Origin: Pseudomonadales bacterium
GTDB lineage: Bacteria; Pseudomonadota; Gammaproteobacteria; Pseudomonadales; Ketobacteraceae
Direction: 5' to 3'
NCBI GenBank assembly: GCA_022361455.1
Contig: JAKSAW010000360.1
Location: 1-40,936 of the forward strand
Length of the DNA stretch: 40,936 nucleotides
A program made the translations under genes and the position numbers. Of this stretch, positions 40,426-40,936 are shown one piece after another. The notes under the pieces are model-generated. The model searched no databases and was not told where the DNA came from. It saw only the letters and a program-made list of their open reading frames with translations. Position 1 is the first letter of the stretch. The number at the start of each line of letters is the position of its first letter.

Positions 40426-40591
40426 TAATCAAAATGTATTGCGTTCTTTAGGAGAGGGTGAGTTGCAGCCATATCAAAAAGAACTGCTAGAGAGAGTGAA
40501 GGATAAACGTACATCACGAATGGTGATACTACCACAACGTCGGTTAGTGTATCATTGTGGTATCACAAAGTTTCTTGATGATCAGAAGTAA
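40409..40591 (+). CDS. Small hypothetical protein with Q-motif-like segment
   Basis: A 60-residue protein: LQPYQKELLERVKDKRTSRM then VILPQRRLVYHCGITKFLDD. LxPYQxxLL followed by a basic loop and VILPxRR resembles the start of helicases and terminases before and at the P-loop, and its VILPQRR resembles the VIYYPRRSGRT of the 38899 gene. It may be a relative reduced to the first motif. It overlaps the regulator by 17 bases. Confidence 0.45.
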   Translation: MKEINNNQNVLRSLGEGELQPYQKELLERVKDKRTSRMVILPQRRLVYHCGITKFLDDQK

Positions 40592-40624
40592 GGCAATATG
40601 ATCATCAAGAAGGGAAGAGTTGGG

Positions 40625-40638
40625 CGACTTGATAACTT
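40625..40638. repeat. Repeated 14-base motif, copy 3
   Basis: CGACTTGATAACTT; with flanks, GCNACTTGATAAYTTGCT matches 16 of 18 bases of 34944-34961. It is just upstream of the inverted repeat at 40649-40677. Confidence 0.4.
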
Positions 40639-40648
40639 GCTGAGTATG

Positions 40649-40677
40649 TCAGTTGTCAATAGATACTTGACAACTGA
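40649..40677. promoter_or_regulatory. Strong inverted repeat (operator candidate) with third half-site
   Basis: TCAGTTGTCAA (40649-40659) and TTGACAACTGA (40667-40677) are a perfect 11-base inverted repeat around seven bases. A further TTGACAA follows at 40685-40691, 18 bases from the start of the second arm. The spacing suggests cooperative dimer binding next to a promoter whose -35 is the last TTGACA. Confidence 0.55.
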
Positions 40678-40684
40678 TAACTAT

Positions 40685-40888
40685 TTGACAAGAGGCGAAA
40701 TAAAATATTATTATTTCATTGCAGAAAACTTCACAAACAACCACAGCGAGGACGGGGAAGTATCCTTTGGTTTTTGACGTTAGAATGATGGCACTTATGT
40801 CTTACGTTTTATATTATGTGCTAGGCAATGCTTCCCACATTTAAGACAGTCGATTTTGGTTCCTTAATGATGATCGGCTGTCTTTTTT
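40685..40888 (+). ncRNA. Candidate small RNA with own promoter and terminator
   Basis: TTGACA (40685-40690), 18 bases, TATTAT (40709-40714), and a terminator ending at 40888 would give an RNA of about 165 bases that encodes no supported protein. GGGAAGTAT (40755-40763) can pair with ATGCTTCCC (40828-40836), 9 pairs with one G-U, closing a 64-base inner region. The promoter overlaps the operator-like repeats. Confidence 0.45.
40843..40888 (+). terminator. Rho-independent terminator near the right end
   Basis: AAGACAGTCGAT (40843-40854) pairs with ATCGGCTGTCTT (40873-40884), 12 pairs with one G-U, then a T run to 40888. It ends the early rightward transcripts before the terminase operon. Confidence 0.85.
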
Positions 40889-40889
40889 G

Positions 40890-40919
40890 TTGACGGGAGG
40901 GGGGGTGTAAATCGCTACA
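40890..40919 (+). promoter_or_regulatory. Candidate promoter reading toward the terminase
   Basis: TTGACG (40890-40895), 18 bases, GCTACA (40914-40919), the same TTGAC/GCTAC type as the capsid promoter at 4831-4858. If the molecule is circular, transcripts cross the window junction and enter the terminase genes. Confidence 0.4.
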
Positions 40920-40936
40920 TTTTTTTCTCTGAACAC

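Larger units (their letters stand above)
40592..40936. other. Gene-free right end
   Basis: A 345-base stretch. In order it contains repeated motif copy 3 (40625-40638), a long inverted repeat with extra half-site, a TTGACA promoter-like element, a 9-base-paired RNA candidate, a terminator and a last promoter reading rightward. A 19-codon ORF within it has no ribosome site. No gene is supported. Confidence 0.7.

Noticed and set aside
40785..40850. A 19-codon ORF (MALMSYVLYYVLGN start) in the right-end non-coding region
   Set aside because: No Shine-Dalgarno sequence precedes it and it falls inside the predicted RNA stem region; an RNA reading fits better.
1..40936. Lysogeny module (integrase, CI-like repressor, attachment site), tRNA genes and CRISPR arrays
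   Set aside because: I looked for tyrosine or serine recombinase motifs, regularly spaced repeats and cloverleaf arms and saw none that I could support; a tRNA scan would be needed to exclude a divergent tRNA.

Overview
This window looks like a complete or nearly complete genome of a tailed bacteriophage of the siphovirus type, shown opened just upstream of the terminase genes. The evidence is an HK97-type head set (P27-like small terminase, large terminase, portal, S49 protease, capsid), an HK97/SPP1-type neck set, tail assembly chaperones read through a -1 frameshift, a 1149-residue tape measure, and no contractile-tail genes. The host is Gram-negative, because there are overlapping inner- and outer-membrane spanin genes. 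An alphaproteobacterial host is an inference from the style of several small proteins (an N-terminal IGHNGGP motif with a GapR-like helical body, a Pam3_gp28-like holin) and from promoter-like -10 elements of the GCTAC type. I see no integrase, no clear CI-type repressor, no tRNA and no CRISPR array, so a lytic lifestyle is likely but not proven.

Layout. (1) About 60-23,820, plus strand: packaging, head, neck, tail and tail tip, followed by a five-helix membrane protein and a PAS-domain protein, closed by a strong terminator at 23,857-23,890. (2) 23,932-25,111, plus strand: lysis cassette (holin, nested Rz/Rz1-like spanins, GH24-like lysozyme). (3) 25,108-32,926, minus strand: early or recombination module with DUF4326, Dam-type adenine methyltransferase, XRE regulator, DnaQ-like exonuclease, RecT annealing protein, RecE-like nuclease, a SANT-like/DUF3850 fusion and many small unknowns. 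(4) 33,085-40,591, plus strand: replication module with a ClpX-zinc-finger-like protein, small regulators, RuvC-like resolvase, an O-like initiator, a T4 DenV-type pyrimidine-dimer glycosylase, a C5 cytosine methyltransferase, DnaB-like helicase, HNH endonuclease and a set of small genes. (5) 40,592-40,936: a gene-free region with a strong inverted repeat, a candidate small RNA with its own terminator, and a promoter pointing across the junction toward the terminase.

How it works together. The divergent region 32,927-33,084 probably drives the two early arms. The replication arm supplies initiator, helicase and resolvase. The minus arm supplies RecE/RecT-style recombination and, with the two methyltransferases, probable protection from restriction. 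DenV adds UV-damage repair. The late arm reads from the terminase through the tail tip, with an extra promoter and a structured leader in front of the capsid gene.

The points most worth a second look are the A AAA AAC frameshift site joining two tail chaperone frames, tandem duplications of both chaperone and tail-tube genes, a Sec-signal beta-helix protein inside the head module, a stand-alone PAS protein, a stand-alone ClpX-type zinc finger, a SANT-like/DUF3850 fusion preceded by a pseudoknot-capable RNA, and a 14-base motif repeated in three regulatory gaps.
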